Shown in pieces: positions 1-7,957 of a stretch of 21,776 bases of DNA. The stretch spans positions 1-21,776 of the forward strand of contig CAIOKW010000226.1 in NCBI GenBank assembly GCA_903858975.1. Direction: 5' to 3'. Numbering within the stretch: position 1 is the stretch's first letter; every line of letters starts with the position of its first letter. A program made the position numbers and the translations under genes. The notes below the pieces were generated by a model that was not told the origin of the DNA, ran no database searches, and saw only the letters and a program-made list of their open reading frames with translations. Source of the DNA: Oligoflexia bacterium (GTDB lineage Bacteria; Bdellovibrionota; UBA1018; CAIMNF01).

Positions 1-288
1 ATGAAAATCCATGATCTCAGGCGTGAGTATGAAGGCAAGATTTCGCAAGCTGAAGACGAGCACGCAAAGCAACTCACCCAAATTAGGTACGAAAATGACA
101 AGAAGCTCCGAGATCAGGATCGAACAGCCAAACGCTTTATGGATGAGAAGGAGCGCGGTTTTGAGTACCAGATCAAACAACAAGAGCTTGTTTTTCGTGA
201 GCGGGAGCGCTTTTTAACCGAGCATTATGAGCAAGAGCTTGATAAGATGAAACATACCAATGCACAACTCATCTCGAAGAAAAGTTAA
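1..288 (+). CDS. C-terminal part of a coiled-coil protein (5' end probably outside window)
   Basis: The reading frame is open from the first base to a TAA at 286-288. The 95 visible residues are almost entirely charged and amphipathic, rich in E, K, R and Q, with no Pro or Cys. This is the pattern of a long continuous alpha-helix or coiled coil. The Met at base 1 is probably internal, because the window starts there and no upstream sequence can be seen. The 3' end overlaps the pyruvate kinase start by 29 bp in another frame, so the two are probably co-transcribed and may be translationally coupled. I do not recognise the family. Coiled-coil content alone does not show whether it is structural, cytoskeletal or a partner protein. 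Confidence 0.6.
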   Translation: MKIHDLRREYEGKISQAEDEHAKQLTQIRYENDKKLRDQDRTAKRFMDEKERGFEYQIKQQELVFRERERFLTEHYEQELDKMKHTNAQLISKKS

Positions 289-1738
289 AATTGTTTGTAC
301 CTTAGGCCCTGCGAGTAATACTCAGGAAAAGATCGAAAATCTCATTAGAGCGGGTCTCGATACTGCCAGGCTAAATTTTAGTCATGGGACTCATGACGTG
401 CACCGAGGGCTCTTTGAGGCAGTTCGTGCGGCCGGTAAAAATCTAGGTAAACACGTAGGGATTTTGCAAGATCTTCAAGGGCCGAAGCTCCGCGTGGGTA
501 AGATCGCAGCACCAGGGATCCAGTTGAAAGCAGGGGATGAAGTCCTTTTGTTTCCTGAAGGAACGGATCCTCGGTCATCTACTGTCGGAAGAATCGCGAT
601 TCCGATTTCAGCAGAGATTGCAGCTCCGCTTTCAAAAGATGTTCGTAAGGGGTCACGCATCTTGTTTGATGACGGAAAAATTTCAAGTGAAGTAAAAGAA
701 GTTCATGCGCCCGAGATGGTCGTCACGATTACTGTGGGTGGAAAGCTCACCTCAAATAAGGGAATGAATCTTCCTGGCACGCCATTGTCGCTCCCTTGCG
801 CGACCGATAAAGATTTAAGAGATTTGAAGCTTGGGCTTGATTTGGGAGTAGATTCAGTTGCGCTTTCTTTCGTAAGAACTCCCCAGGATGTTCTTTTTGT
901 AAAAGAACAAATTCGTAAAAACAGTAATCATCACCCACTTTTGGTTTCGAAAATCGAACGAGAAGAAGCAGTTTATGCTCCTGAAGGAATTCTAGAAGTT
1001 TCTGATGGAATTCTGATCGCTCGGGGTGACATGGCGGTTGAACTGGGAGCTCAGAAGGTTCCCATCGTTCAGAAGATGCTCATTCGAATGTCAAATGAAC
1101 TTGGAGTCCCGGTCATTACCGCAACTCAAATGCTCGAGAGCATGATTTCTTGTCCTACGCCTACGCGTGCGGAGGCCTCAGACGTGGCAAATGCGGTGTT
1201 TGATGGAACAGACGCCGTGATGCTGTCTGCTGAGTCTGCGTCGGGTGAGTATCCGGTCGAGGCTGTAGAAACGATGTCTAAGATTGTTTGTGAAGCGGAG
1301 AGTGAAGAACAATATTCGGTTCACGCGAATCTGGTTCCGATGTCAGGGTCAATTGTGGACTCAATTGAGTTTAGTGCATCCAGAATTGCAAGCCACGTCG
1401 GGGCTACTGCGATTGCGTGTCTCACTCATTCAGGCACTGCTGCTCGAACCTTGGCTAAGTATCGTCCACAAATTCCAATTGTTGCGATCATGGATAATGA
1501 AGCATCTCTTCGAAAGCTTGCTTTTGTTTGGGGTGTCGAGGGCGTGCTGATTCCAGAACTCGTCGCAACCGATGATCTCTTTGGGATGGTTGGCCGCGTG
1601 CTTGTTGAAAATCATCGAGCAGAGGAAGAAGACCTCATTGTCGTCACCGCAGGCGTACCGAGTTTAGGGCGTGGTACGACGAATACCATCAAGGTTCATC
1701 AAATTAAGAGCCGCAACCTGGCTCACGGACGAACTTAA
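260..1738 (+). CDS. pyk: Pyruvate kinase
   Basis: This enzyme catalyses the last step of glycolysis: phosphoenolpyruvate plus ADP gives pyruvate plus ATP, in the cytoplasm. At 492 residues it has the usual family length. Visible landmarks are CTLGPASN (13-20), ARLNFSHG (36-43), LQDLQGPKLRVG (69-80), the active-site SKIERE with catalytic K231, the metal-binding stretch ARGDMAVELG (254-263), and the long family block ITATQMLES to GTDAVMLSAES (286-326). The B domain occupies about 81-180 and the C-terminal domain about 350-492. The ATG at 260 is the only sensible start, because the frame is closed at 217 and the first motif follows within 13 residues. Its first 29 bases lie inside the preceding coiled-coil gene, and no strong Shine-Dalgarno precedes it. 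The methyltransferase gene begins 5 bp after its stop. Confidence 0.97.
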   Translation: MHNSSRRKVKIVCTLGPASNTQEKIENLIRAGLDTARLNFSHGTHDVHRGLFEAVRAAGKNLGKHVGILQDLQGPKLRVGKIAAPGIQLKAGDEVLLFPEGTDPRSSTVGRIAIPISAEIAAPLSKDVRKGSRILFDDGKISSEVKEVHAPEMVVTITVGGKLTSNKGMNLPGTPLSLPCATDKDLRDLKLGLDLGVDSVALSFVRTPQDVLFVKEQIRKNSNHHPLLVSKIEREEAVYAPEGILEVSDGILIARGDMAVELGAQKVPIVQKMLIRMSNELGVPVITATQMLESMISCPTPTRAEASDVANAVFDGTDAVMLSAESASGEYPVEAVETMSKIVCEAESEEQYSVHANLVPMSGSIVDSIEFSASRIASHVGATAIACLTHSGTAARTLAKYRPQIPIVAIMDNEASLRKLAFVWGVEGVLIPELVATDDLFGMVGRVLVENHRAEEEDLIVVTAGVPSLGRGTTNTIKVHQIKSRNLAHGRT

Positions 1739-1743
1739 TTGAA

Positions 1744-3009
1744 ATGAAATCTCAAATTTTAAGCGAAGTGTTCGCGGAGCTTTGTGAGAGTCAGACCCAT
1801 TTTGATTCTCTACTATCGAAGGTGAATCCATCTCAGAAGTCGAAGGTCGCTACACTACTGGGAGCGTTTCTTCGGAGACCGTTTTCCATCGCGGAGCATT
1901 TTAAGATTCACCTTGCAGAGTCACCCGAAGAGTTCTGGGGACTGAGCTTTATCAAACTGAAAAAGCATCCCGGGATTCACGCGGCTTTGGCCGAGCTTTG
2001 GGAAAAGTGGGAATCCGCTCCGAATGAGGGGAACATTAAGGATTTTCCTCCTCAAATGGTTCAAAAATGGGAACAGGATTGGGGAAAAGAGAAAGCGGCC
2101 GGCATGGCTCGACTTTTATCTCAAGATCCGCTCACGACCATTCGCTTTCATCGACGAGCTTTTAGTGGCAGTGATGGGCTCCAACCCGAGGTTCAAGCCT
2201 GGCTGAAAAGTTCGGAACTTCCTAAATCGAGACCTGGAAACTTCTCAGAACGCGCGCGCGTATTTCGTGGGTTTGCTGCGGTTCAAAAAAATGAGCTGTT
2301 TCAAAAAGGTTTTTTTGAAATTCAGGATGAAGGCTCTCAAGTGATGAGTCTTTTTTCACTGTTTCCAAGTGAGGTGATGGGCCTCCTTGCTGATTCACCT
2401 CAAATCGCGAAATCGAAGGCTCCGGCAGTATCCAGTCAGTTGTTTGCAAAACCGCTGACTGTGATTGATGCCTGCGCTGGGGCCGGGGGTAAGACGCTTG
2501 CGCTTGCAGATCTTTTGGAAGGAAAAGGGCGCCTTTATGGGTATGATCTTTTTGAGAAAAAGATTCAAAATTTAAAGAAGCGAATGGAGCGAGCCCAAGA
2601 GCGAAATGTTCAGGGTAAGACTTTGCCTCGCGAATCTGCGGATGAATTGAAGCGCTTTCATAGAACTGCTGACGTGGTGCTCGTAGATGCGCCTTGTAGT
2701 GGTTTGGGTGTGTTAAGGAGAAATCCAGACACAAAGTGGAATCGTAAGCCCATGGAGTTAAAAAAGCGCGAAAACGAGAGACCTATTGCGGAGATTCAGC
2801 TTGAGGTTTTAAAGAAATATTCCCTTTTAGCGAAGGATACGGGGCGAGTGGTATTTGGGGTTTGCACTCTAACAAAAGATGAATCGGTGGATATCGTGGA
2901 TCAATTTTTGAAGGAAGATCCAAGCTTTGAAGTTGAAGCTCAAGGTTTTGTGGGGCCATTTGATACCGATGGCTTCTATATGTGCTCGCTCCGTAAGAAG
3001 ACTTTGTAA
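1744..3009 (+). CDS. RsmB/NSUN-family RNA (cytosine-5) methyltransferase
   Basis: This is a SAM-dependent RNA m5C methyltransferase of the RsmB/NOL1/NOP2 family, and the likely substrate is rRNA. SAM motif I is DACAGAGGKT (242-251), followed by an acidic strand end at YGYDLF (265-270). Motif IV is DAPCSGLG (315-322) with C318, and the block RRNPDTKW (325-332) is typical of the family. The second active-site cysteine lies in FGVCTLTKDE (371-380) as C374. The N-terminal ~125 residues are helical and could be the NusB-like domain seen in RsmB. FEIQDEGSQ (191-199) matches the conserved QD-SQ region. Its 421 residues are close to RsmB length. The gene starts 5 bp after pyk, and its stop is only 6 bp from the stop of the convergent gene. 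The exact target (the RsmB position or another) cannot be told from sequence. Confidence 0.88.
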   Translation: MKSQILSEVFAELCESQTHFDSLLSKVNPSQKSKVATLLGAFLRRPFSIAEHFKIHLAESPEEFWGLSFIKLKKHPGIHAALAELWEKWESAPNEGNIKDFPPQMVQKWEQDWGKEKAAGMARLLSQDPLTTIRFHRRAFSGSDGLQPEVQAWLKSSELPKSRPGNFSERARVFRGFAAVQKNELFQKGFFEIQDEGSQVMSLFSLFPSEVMGLLADSPQIAKSKAPAVSSQLFAKPLTVIDACAGAGGKTLALADLLEGKGRLYGYDLFEKKIQNLKKRMERAQERNVQGKTLPRESADELKRFHRTADVVLVDAPCSGLGVLRRNPDTKWNRKPMELKKRENERPIAEIQLEVLKKYSLLAKDTGRVVFGVCTLTKDESVDIVDQFLKEDPSFEVEAQGFVGPFDTDGFYMCSLRKKTL

Positions 3010-3015
3010 GGGCTT

Positions 3016-3636
3016 TTAGGGCTGGATGGTAAAAGACCTGAATTCGCCCAACTGAGATCCCGAGTTCACACGCCACTGATACAAGCCGGGTTTTTTGATG
3101 CGTACTTTGTATTCATAGATTCCATCTTTTGATTTTTGGAAGGTGTTCGCCTGAGTGAGTTTGCCTAATTGATAGATTTCAAGGGTAGAGATGGCTTCTT
3201 TCGGAAATACCTCAAAACGAAAATAGACTGGGTAGTCTTTTCTTTGGTTTGAAGGCTTACGGAAGATCTGTTGGCTTTTCGGTGCCATGAGGAAAACCCT
3301 AAATCTTTCAGTGAGGGATTTGTCGTTCGTGGCGCTCTTGGGAGTGGTGTTGGCTGCCTGAGGTTCAGGATGCTCTGTTTTAATATCAACTGGAACCGTC
3401 AACATGTCCTTTAAGCTTGGCTCTGGGATGTGAAGCTCATTCCGAGTTTGTTTGGGAACTAAGACGGGTGCCACTGGGATTGCGGGCTCATAGGTACCCT
3501 GAAACGGATCGGCCGTGGGGGATACTTCAGATCGAAAAAATGATCGATCGTTGATTAAAGAGTAGGCGGAGAGTCCGAGCAGGATCATGCCGAGGCTTAA
3601 AAAGAGGGTTTCTACTTTCCGAAATGGAAATCTCAT
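3016..3636 (-). CDS. Membrane-anchored protein with C-terminal Ig-like domain
   Basis: About 206 residues. A basic N-terminus (MRFPFRK) is followed by a hydrophobic segment at about 9-27, which makes a membrane anchor or uncleaved signal. A Pro/Thr-rich low-complexity stretch (about 35-110) leads to a beta-rich tail (135-206). The tail contains GIYEYKVRI and KPGLYQWRV, the strand pattern of Ig/fibronectin-like domains in extracytoplasmic proteins. I chose the ATG at 3636, which forms an ATGA overlap with the stop of the phosphatase gene and is preceded by GAGGT. A start 18 bases further upstream in frame (3654) is possible but less well placed. It is the last gene of a five-gene operon and probably a periplasmic partner of the phosphatase receptor. 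No specific family is recognised and the function is unknown. Confidence 0.75.
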   Translation of the reverse strand: MRFPFRKVETLFLSLGMILLGLSAYSLINDRSFFRSEVSPTADPFQGTYEPAIPVAPVLVPKQTRNELHIPEPSLKDMLTVPVDIKTEHPEPQAANTTPKSATNDKSLTERFRVFLMAPKSQQIFRKPSNQRKDYPVYFRFEVFPKEAISTLEIYQLGKLTQANTFQKSKDGIYEYKVRIKKPGLYQWRVNSGSQLGEFRSFTIQP

Positions 3637-5150
3637 GATGACCTCATCAGGCAAAAAGTGATGTCATCTTCTGGTGGATGTCCTTGGTGAACCCCAAAGA
3701 GTAAATACTCAATGCTTGTTTTCATCTGATCCAGAGTTGCCCCAGAATGAACGAGCTCAGTCATTTTTTCTTTTACCTGGTCTTTATCAAGGCTGGTCGA
3801 GCCTCCGGCGTGATTGGAAAACAAGCCATCTGAGAACAAAAAGAGAATATCTTCTGATTCGAGGGTAGTTGAGATTTCTTCTCCTGGAGTCAGCACCTGC
3901 GATTCTCCAAGGCGCGGTCCTTTGCTATAGAGAGTGATCGACTGGAGGCCCTCGGGACCCTTACGGAAGATCCATGCTGGAGGGTGCCCCGCATTTGAGT
4001 AGGATAGTTTTCGCGATTTCAAATCGAGAATTGAAACAAAGAGAGTCATTTGGAGTTCGCCACCTCCCATATCCATGACAGCTTGGTTTGCGAATTCAAG
4101 GATCTCTTGGGTGGTTGGAATTTGATCCGGTGATTGTTGATAGCGGTATTTGAGGGCGGAAAAACAACCCCTGATGCCAGCCGTAATAAAGGCGCTCGGG
4201 AGCCCATGTCCCGTAACATCTCCAACATAGAGAACCAGATGATCTCTTGTTTCGATGAAGCCCCAATAATCACCGCCGGTTTCAGTTGCGGATTGATAGT
4301 GACTTTGCAGTTCAAATCTTACAGCTTTGACTTCAGAGGGAGGGAGGAGTCTTGCTTGTACTTCGGCTGCAATATTGACCTCTTCTTCGATTCGACTCTT
4401 TTGAGCCTCACCGGCAAGGAGCATTTGGACCCGCTCAGACATGATCTGGAACGCTTCAGTGAGCGCACCAATTTCCCCGCTTTGACCCGACTTTAAATTG
4501 AAATCAAATTTTCCATCCGCAATTTTTCTTACGGCTAGGGTAAGAGCGCGAATGGGTTGAATCATAATGTGGGTGAAGAGTACCGCTAGGATCAAACTCA
4601 AGCCATAAACGATCATTCCACCTTTGAGAAAGTACTCGAGTGCCTGAAAAATCTCAGTATCTATGAGATCCTTCGGGACCGCACCCAGAACTAGGTAGCG
4701 GTCGAGGACCTTCCGATAAGTACCCATAAATTTTTTATGGTTTTCGGGGTTAGTGAAATCGGTGCTTCCACGCTTCAATGCGCTTTTTTGAGCTAATGAA
4801 AAAAGGACATGATCTCTTGAAACCTTCTGTTGTGATCGCTTAGGATCGCGAGAATCCCAATAGACCACACCCTCCGAGTCGACGACTTGGTAACTCATCT
4901 TTGGGTTCAATTCAAGACGGCTAATCTCAAAGTTTGGGCTTCGATCATGTTCAATCGTCACTTCCTTCGCGATCAGGTCTGACTGAGAAAAGAGAATTTG
5001 CTGAAACTGCTGTGTTCTCTCATTTTCAAGATAAAGCGTAATCGCAAAAGCTCCAATGAAGAGAGTCAGCGTCTCGATCGCAACAATGATCCAGACGAAC
5101 TTGGTCCCAATCGAAAGTCCTTTGATGAGCGGATCCGAATGGTCTTTCAA
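3633..5150 (-). CDS. Membrane PP2C-type (RsbU/SpoIIE) serine/threonine phosphatase with HAMP domain
   Basis: This is a sensor phosphatase of 505 residues. TM1 lies at about 17-40, an extracytoplasmic sensing region at about 41-173 and TM2 at about 175-198. A HAMP linker (about 193-245, with QPIRAL and GEIGAL) and a short helix lead to the SpoIIE/PP2C catalytic domain (about 275-505). The metal-binding acidic residues are visible in TGGDYW (D294), GDVTGHG (D311), FSDGLF (D441) and PPEDDIT (D495/D496). NAGHPPAW (386-393) is also typical. The family dephosphorylates phosphoserine proteins, often anti-anti-sigma factors in partner-switching, but no such partner is encoded in this window. The start is TTG at 5150, directly after the TAA of the response-regulator gene, with AAGG about 8 bases upstream. 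No nearby ATG would preserve TM1. Its stop overlaps the next ATG (ATGA). Confidence 0.9.
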   Translation of the reverse strand: MKDHSDPLIKGLSIGTKFVWIIVAIETLTLFIGAFAITLYLENERTQQFQQILFSQSDLIAKEVTIEHDRSPNFEISRLELNPKMSYQVVDSEGVVYWDSRDPKRSQQKVSRDHVLFSLAQKSALKRGSTDFTNPENHKKFMGTYRKVLDRYLVLGAVPKDLIDTEIFQALEYFLKGGMIVYGLSLILAVLFTHIMIQPIRALTLAVRKIADGKFDFNLKSGQSGEIGALTEAFQIMSERVQMLLAGEAQKSRIEEEVNIAAEVQARLLPPSEVKAVRFELQSHYQSATETGGDYWGFIETRDHLVLYVGDVTGHGLPSAFITAGIRGCFSALKYRYQQSPDQIPTTQEILEFANQAVMDMGGGELQMTLFVSILDLKSRKLSYSNAGHPPAWIFRKGPEGLQSITLYSKGPRLGESQVLTPGEEISTTLESEDILFLFSDGLFSNHAGGSTSLDKDQVKEKMTELVHSGATLDQMKTSIEYLLFGVHQGHPPEDDITFCLMRSS

Positions 5151-5828
5151 TTACGCAGCCTTTTTAATTCCCCGGTAGCTTGAAGCCTCAATGTGATGGC
5201 GGCGAAGGAGGCGAAGGAAGTTGCTGCGATCCACTGCTGCTTCTTTTGCAGCTGCAGTCACATTACCTTGATGGCGCTCAAGTACGCTCGAAAGGTATTC
5301 CTTTTCAAATGCTTCTGACCATTTCTTTTTTAAAACGGTATAGCTCGAAGTCATTTCAGAATCATTCCAAGCATCAGGGCTGACGGTGTGCTTTTCTGCC
5401 TTTTCAACTCTGACTTCAAGTTCATGAACAAACTCTTCATTTTTCATTTCGAGTTTATACTCATTGACGGTTCTTTTGAGTGAATGAGTCATTTCTTCGA
5501 GATCAAACGGTTTTTCAAGATAATCGGAAGCGCCGATTCGAAGAGCCTGGATGGCGGTCGATTTTTCACCGTGTCCAGTCATTACAATTACTTTAGAGTG
5601 CTTGTAGTTGTTTTTGATTTCTTGGGTGAATTGCAGGCCGTCTTTTCCTGGCATCCTCACATCAGTCACGATGACTGAGATGTCAGAGTGAGAGGCGAGG
5701 AAAGCGGCACCTTCCTCAGCGCTTCCCGCTGTTTTCACGTAAAAACCTTCCCGTTCAAAGCGGGTTTTTAGGAGTTTACGGATGGAGTCCTCATCGTCTA
5801 CTACGAGAATCGTTGGTTCGTTGTTCAT
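5151..5828 (-). CDS. Response regulator, receiver domain plus Fis-type helix-turn-helix (no AAA+ domain)
   Basis: This is a two-component response regulator of 225 residues. The receiver domain (about 5-122) has the acidic pair D11/D12, the phospho-acceptor D56 in VTDVRMPG, T84 in VMTGHG and K106 in EKPFD. A charged helical linker follows (about 123-160). The C-terminus (about 170-215) carries a Fis/NtrC-type DNA-binding helix-turn-helix with HQGNVTAAAKEAAVDRSN. The layout resembles an NtrC protein from which the sigma-54-activating AAA+ ATPase is missing. No GAFTGA motif and no Walker A are present, so it cannot remodel sigma-54 polymerase itself and probably acts as a plain activator or repressor. 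It overlaps the kinase stop by ATGA and abuts the phosphatase gene, so the upstream kinase is the likely phosphodonor. Confidence 0.92.
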   Translation of the reverse strand: MNNEPTILVVDDEDSIRKLLKTRFEREGFYVKTAGSAEEGAAFLASHSDISVIVTDVRMPGKDGLQFTQEIKNNYKHSKVIVMTGHGEKSTAIQALRIGASDYLEKPFDLEEMTHSLKRTVNEYKLEMKNEEFVHELEVRVEKAEKHTVSPDAWNDSEMTSSYTVLKKKWSEAFEKEYLSSVLERHQGNVTAAAKEAAVDRSNFLRLLRRHHIEASSYRGIKKAA

Positions 5829-6976
5829 GCTATTTCTCCTTTTTGATTGGTTTCGTTTGTATTGAAGATCAGAGTGAATTCGGTACCGACATTGACTTCA
5901 CTCTTCACTGAAATTTGAACTCCCAGTTTTTTTAGAATTCCATAGGTAATGCTGAGTCCAAGGCCAGTGCCTTGCCCTACGGATTTCGTAGTAAAAAAGG
6001 GATCAAAAATTTTCTCTTGGACTTCTTGGCTCATACCGCAACCATTGTCTTTTATGGTTACAGTAATGGTCTCGCCGTTGTGCGTGGCACTGATGACGAT
6101 TCTTGCTTCGCCGGGGGGGTTGCTAGCGGTCGCATCTTTTGCGTTACTCAACAGATTGACAAAAACTTGCTCTAATTGAATGGGATTAGCTTGAATCAGT
6201 GGTAATTCGCTTGGGCAATTCATTTCTAACTCGACACCACTTTGAAGGAGGGTGTGCCTCATGATTCGGCCTGCTTCTGTAATCGCGTTCTGAACAGAGG
6301 TGTCGGTAACTTGATCGCCTGCTTCTCGCGCGAAGGAACGTAAGGATTTAATGATTTCTGCCATCTTTTGAGATGCATGAATCACGTCATCTAAAAATTC
6401 ACTTCCGGTTGGAGAGAGTTTCTCCATGTATTTTAATTCCTGGCTAAATCCCATGATGGCTTGAAGGGGCTGATTTAACTCATGTGCGATGCCCGAGGAG
6501 AGTTCCCCGAGAGATGCAAGTTTTGCAGATTGAATGAGTGCTGCCTGCGTTTGGTTCAGCTTTTGATAGGCACCTTGAAGTTCGATGTGGTTTTGGATCA
6601 ATTGTTTTTGAAGTTCGATCTTGTCAGTAACCGCTTCAAACAAGATGAGGTAGGTGTCTGGATTACTTTCAGCGAGGCGGCTGACCTTGAGCTCCACAGG
6701 TATTTTATTTCCCATAGAGTTTTCGATCACAAAGCCCTCTTGCCGTCCGATCACTGACAAGGCAGACAAGTGGACGGGGCGATCTTGAATCAGACCCATT
6801 GGTTTTTTAAATTTGAATGAATTGAGGGTGTCTTTGCCGAATTCTTTTTCAAAAGCAGGGTTTGCCCATAGCTCTCCCGTTGATTTCTGGAAAATGGCAA
6901 GGGGGTTTGGAAGGATTTCGAATCCTTGAGGAATGGAAAGGGTATCAATGACGGGTTTTAACTTTTTAATGGCCAC
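5825..6976 (-). CDS. Soluble sensor histidine kinase
   Basis: This is an NtrB-like histidine kinase of 383 residues with no transmembrane segment, so it is cytoplasmic. The N-terminal ~115 residues have a PAS-like pattern. A coiled-coil stretch (about 118-155) leads to the H-box LGELSSGIAHELNQP with phospho-acceptor H165. The ATPase domain has the N-box QVFVNLLSNAKDA (270-282), G1 KDNGCGMS (309-316), the F-box FDPFFTTK (324-331) and G2 GQGTGLGLS (334-342). The start is GTG at 6976, inside the 3' end of the HDOD gene (11-bp overlap). A GGGGG run lies about 9 bases upstream. It presumably phosphorylates the response regulator encoded next, with which it shares an ATGA overlap. The signal sensed is unknown. 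Confidence 0.92.
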   Translation of the reverse strand: MAIKKLKPVIDTLSIPQGFEILPNPLAIFQKSTGELWANPAFEKEFGKDTLNSFKFKKPMGLIQDRPVHLSALSVIGRQEGFVIENSMGNKIPVELKVSRLAESNPDTYLILFEAVTDKIELQKQLIQNHIELQGAYQKLNQTQAALIQSAKLASLGELSSGIAHELNQPLQAIMGFSQELKYMEKLSPTGSEFLDDVIHASQKMAEIIKSLRSFAREAGDQVTDTSVQNAITEAGRIMRHTLLQSGVELEMNCPSELPLIQANPIQLEQVFVNLLSNAKDATASNPPGEARIVISATHNGETITVTIKDNGCGMSQEVQEKIFDPFFTTKSVGQGTGLGLSITYGILKKLGVQISVKSEVNVGTEFTLIFNTNETNQKGEIA

Positions 6977-7802
6977 TTAAAATAGCCCCCGCTTTTTCGA
7001 ATTCTTTATTGAAATGGGTCTCAATGAGCTTTGATGCCTCATTTGTGATTTGAAGTCGTTTTTCTATGGATTCTAGTTTAGGGCTGAGATCCGAGTCGTA
7101 ATTCCCTGATGCTCCAAAGTGATGAACATGAACCCACAGGTTTGCCCATTCGATCAGCATGACGTCTGGGGTTTTGGCCCCATCGTGATGAAATTGAATG
7201 GCGGAAAGAATCACGGGAGGCAGCTTCCAATGGCGAGCCAATTGAAGACCCAGCTCAATGTGGTTTGAAAATCCGAGGGCCGCTTCAGCCTGGATAAAGG
7301 ATAAATTCTGTTCCTTAGCATGACGGACGATCTTAGAAAGTTGGTCCGGAGCGAGCTCGAGAAGAATCAACTTGCCGACATCATGGAGTAGGCCCCCAAT
7401 GAAAGCGTCGGCCGGGTTTGAAATTTTGAGTGTTCGCGCAGCGATTTCAGCCAGTTGTCCCACAGCAAAGGAATGAATCCAAAATTGGTTGAGTGGAAAC
7501 TCGCGGCTTCCCTGGGTTTTGAAAGATCCAAACACAGAGGAGGTGAGTACCACTTGTGCAATGGTCGTAAACCCTAGGTATTGAAGCGCTTTAGAGACTT
7601 CACTGACGCCACCGGGGATGGAGTAGTAAGAGGAATTCGCGAGGCGAAGGATTTTAGAAGAAAGCCCAATGTCTGATTTGATGAGATCAGAAACCTCTTG
7701 AAGCGTCGAAGTCGGAGACTGCATACGCTCGGTCACCCGCATCGCTACTTGCGGGAGTACCGGAAGGTTTTGAATTTGTTCAATCCAAGAGTGTGTACTC
7801 AT
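6966..7802 (-). CDS. HDOD domain protein
   Basis: This is an HDOD (HD-related output domain) signalling protein of 278 residues, and the domain covers nearly all of it. Typical blocks are NLPVLPQVAMRV (12-23), IKSDIGLSSKILRLANSS (41-58), ALQYLGF (72-78), FWIHSFAVG (107-115) and GGLLHDVGKL (136-145). The His-Asp pair at 140-141 is kept. HDOD proteins are usually regarded as non-enzymatic adaptors in signalling, and most known ones act in regulation of motility, biofilm or stress. I chose the ATG at 7802, because family members begin just before the NLPVLP block. A TTG at 7847 would add 15 residues, and the Shine-Dalgarno near 7802 (AGGA) is unusually close. It is the first gene of the five-gene signalling operon and overlaps the kinase by 11 bp. 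Confidence 0.88.
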   Translation of the reverse strand: MSTHSWIEQIQNLPVLPQVAMRVTERMQSPTSTLQEVSDLIKSDIGLSSKILRLANSSYYSIPGGVSEVSKALQYLGFTTIAQVVLTSSVFGSFKTQGSREFPLNQFWIHSFAVGQLAEIAARTLKISNPADAFIGGLLHDVGKLILLELAPDQLSKIVRHAKEQNLSFIQAEAALGFSNHIELGLQLARHWKLPPVILSAIQFHHDGAKTPDVMLIEWANLWVHVHHFGASGNYDSDLSPKLESIEKRLQITNEASKLIETHFNKEFEKAGAILSGH

Positions 7803-7893
7803 CTTCCTATGTATCGGCTGACACAGGTCAAAACTTGATGCAGCCAATGGAAAGATTCCCGTTGGAGCCTAAGTTTTAGCGCTTTGCGGCAAT

Positions 7894-7922
7894 TTGATTT
7901 GTGGTTTCGGGCGATCAATAAG
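7894..7922 (+). promoter_or_regulatory. Candidate sigma-70 promoter for the DMT transporter gene
   Basis: TTGATT (7894-7899) and AATAAG (7917-7922) are separated by 17 bases. Each matches the sigma-70 consensus at four of six positions. A start of transcription near 7930 would give a leader of about 28 bases to the ATG at 7958. The site lies in the divergent gap between the signalling operon and the transporter. The match is only moderate and could be chance. Confidence 0.3.
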
Positions 7923-7957
7923 TTGACGACCCTGGTCCTTTCCTGAAGACTTGGAGC

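Noticed and set aside
2222..2734. Long minus-strand open frame (170 codons) inside the methyltransferase gene
   Set aside because: It is a shadow of a gene with clear catalytic motifs, and its translation has no domain-like pattern.
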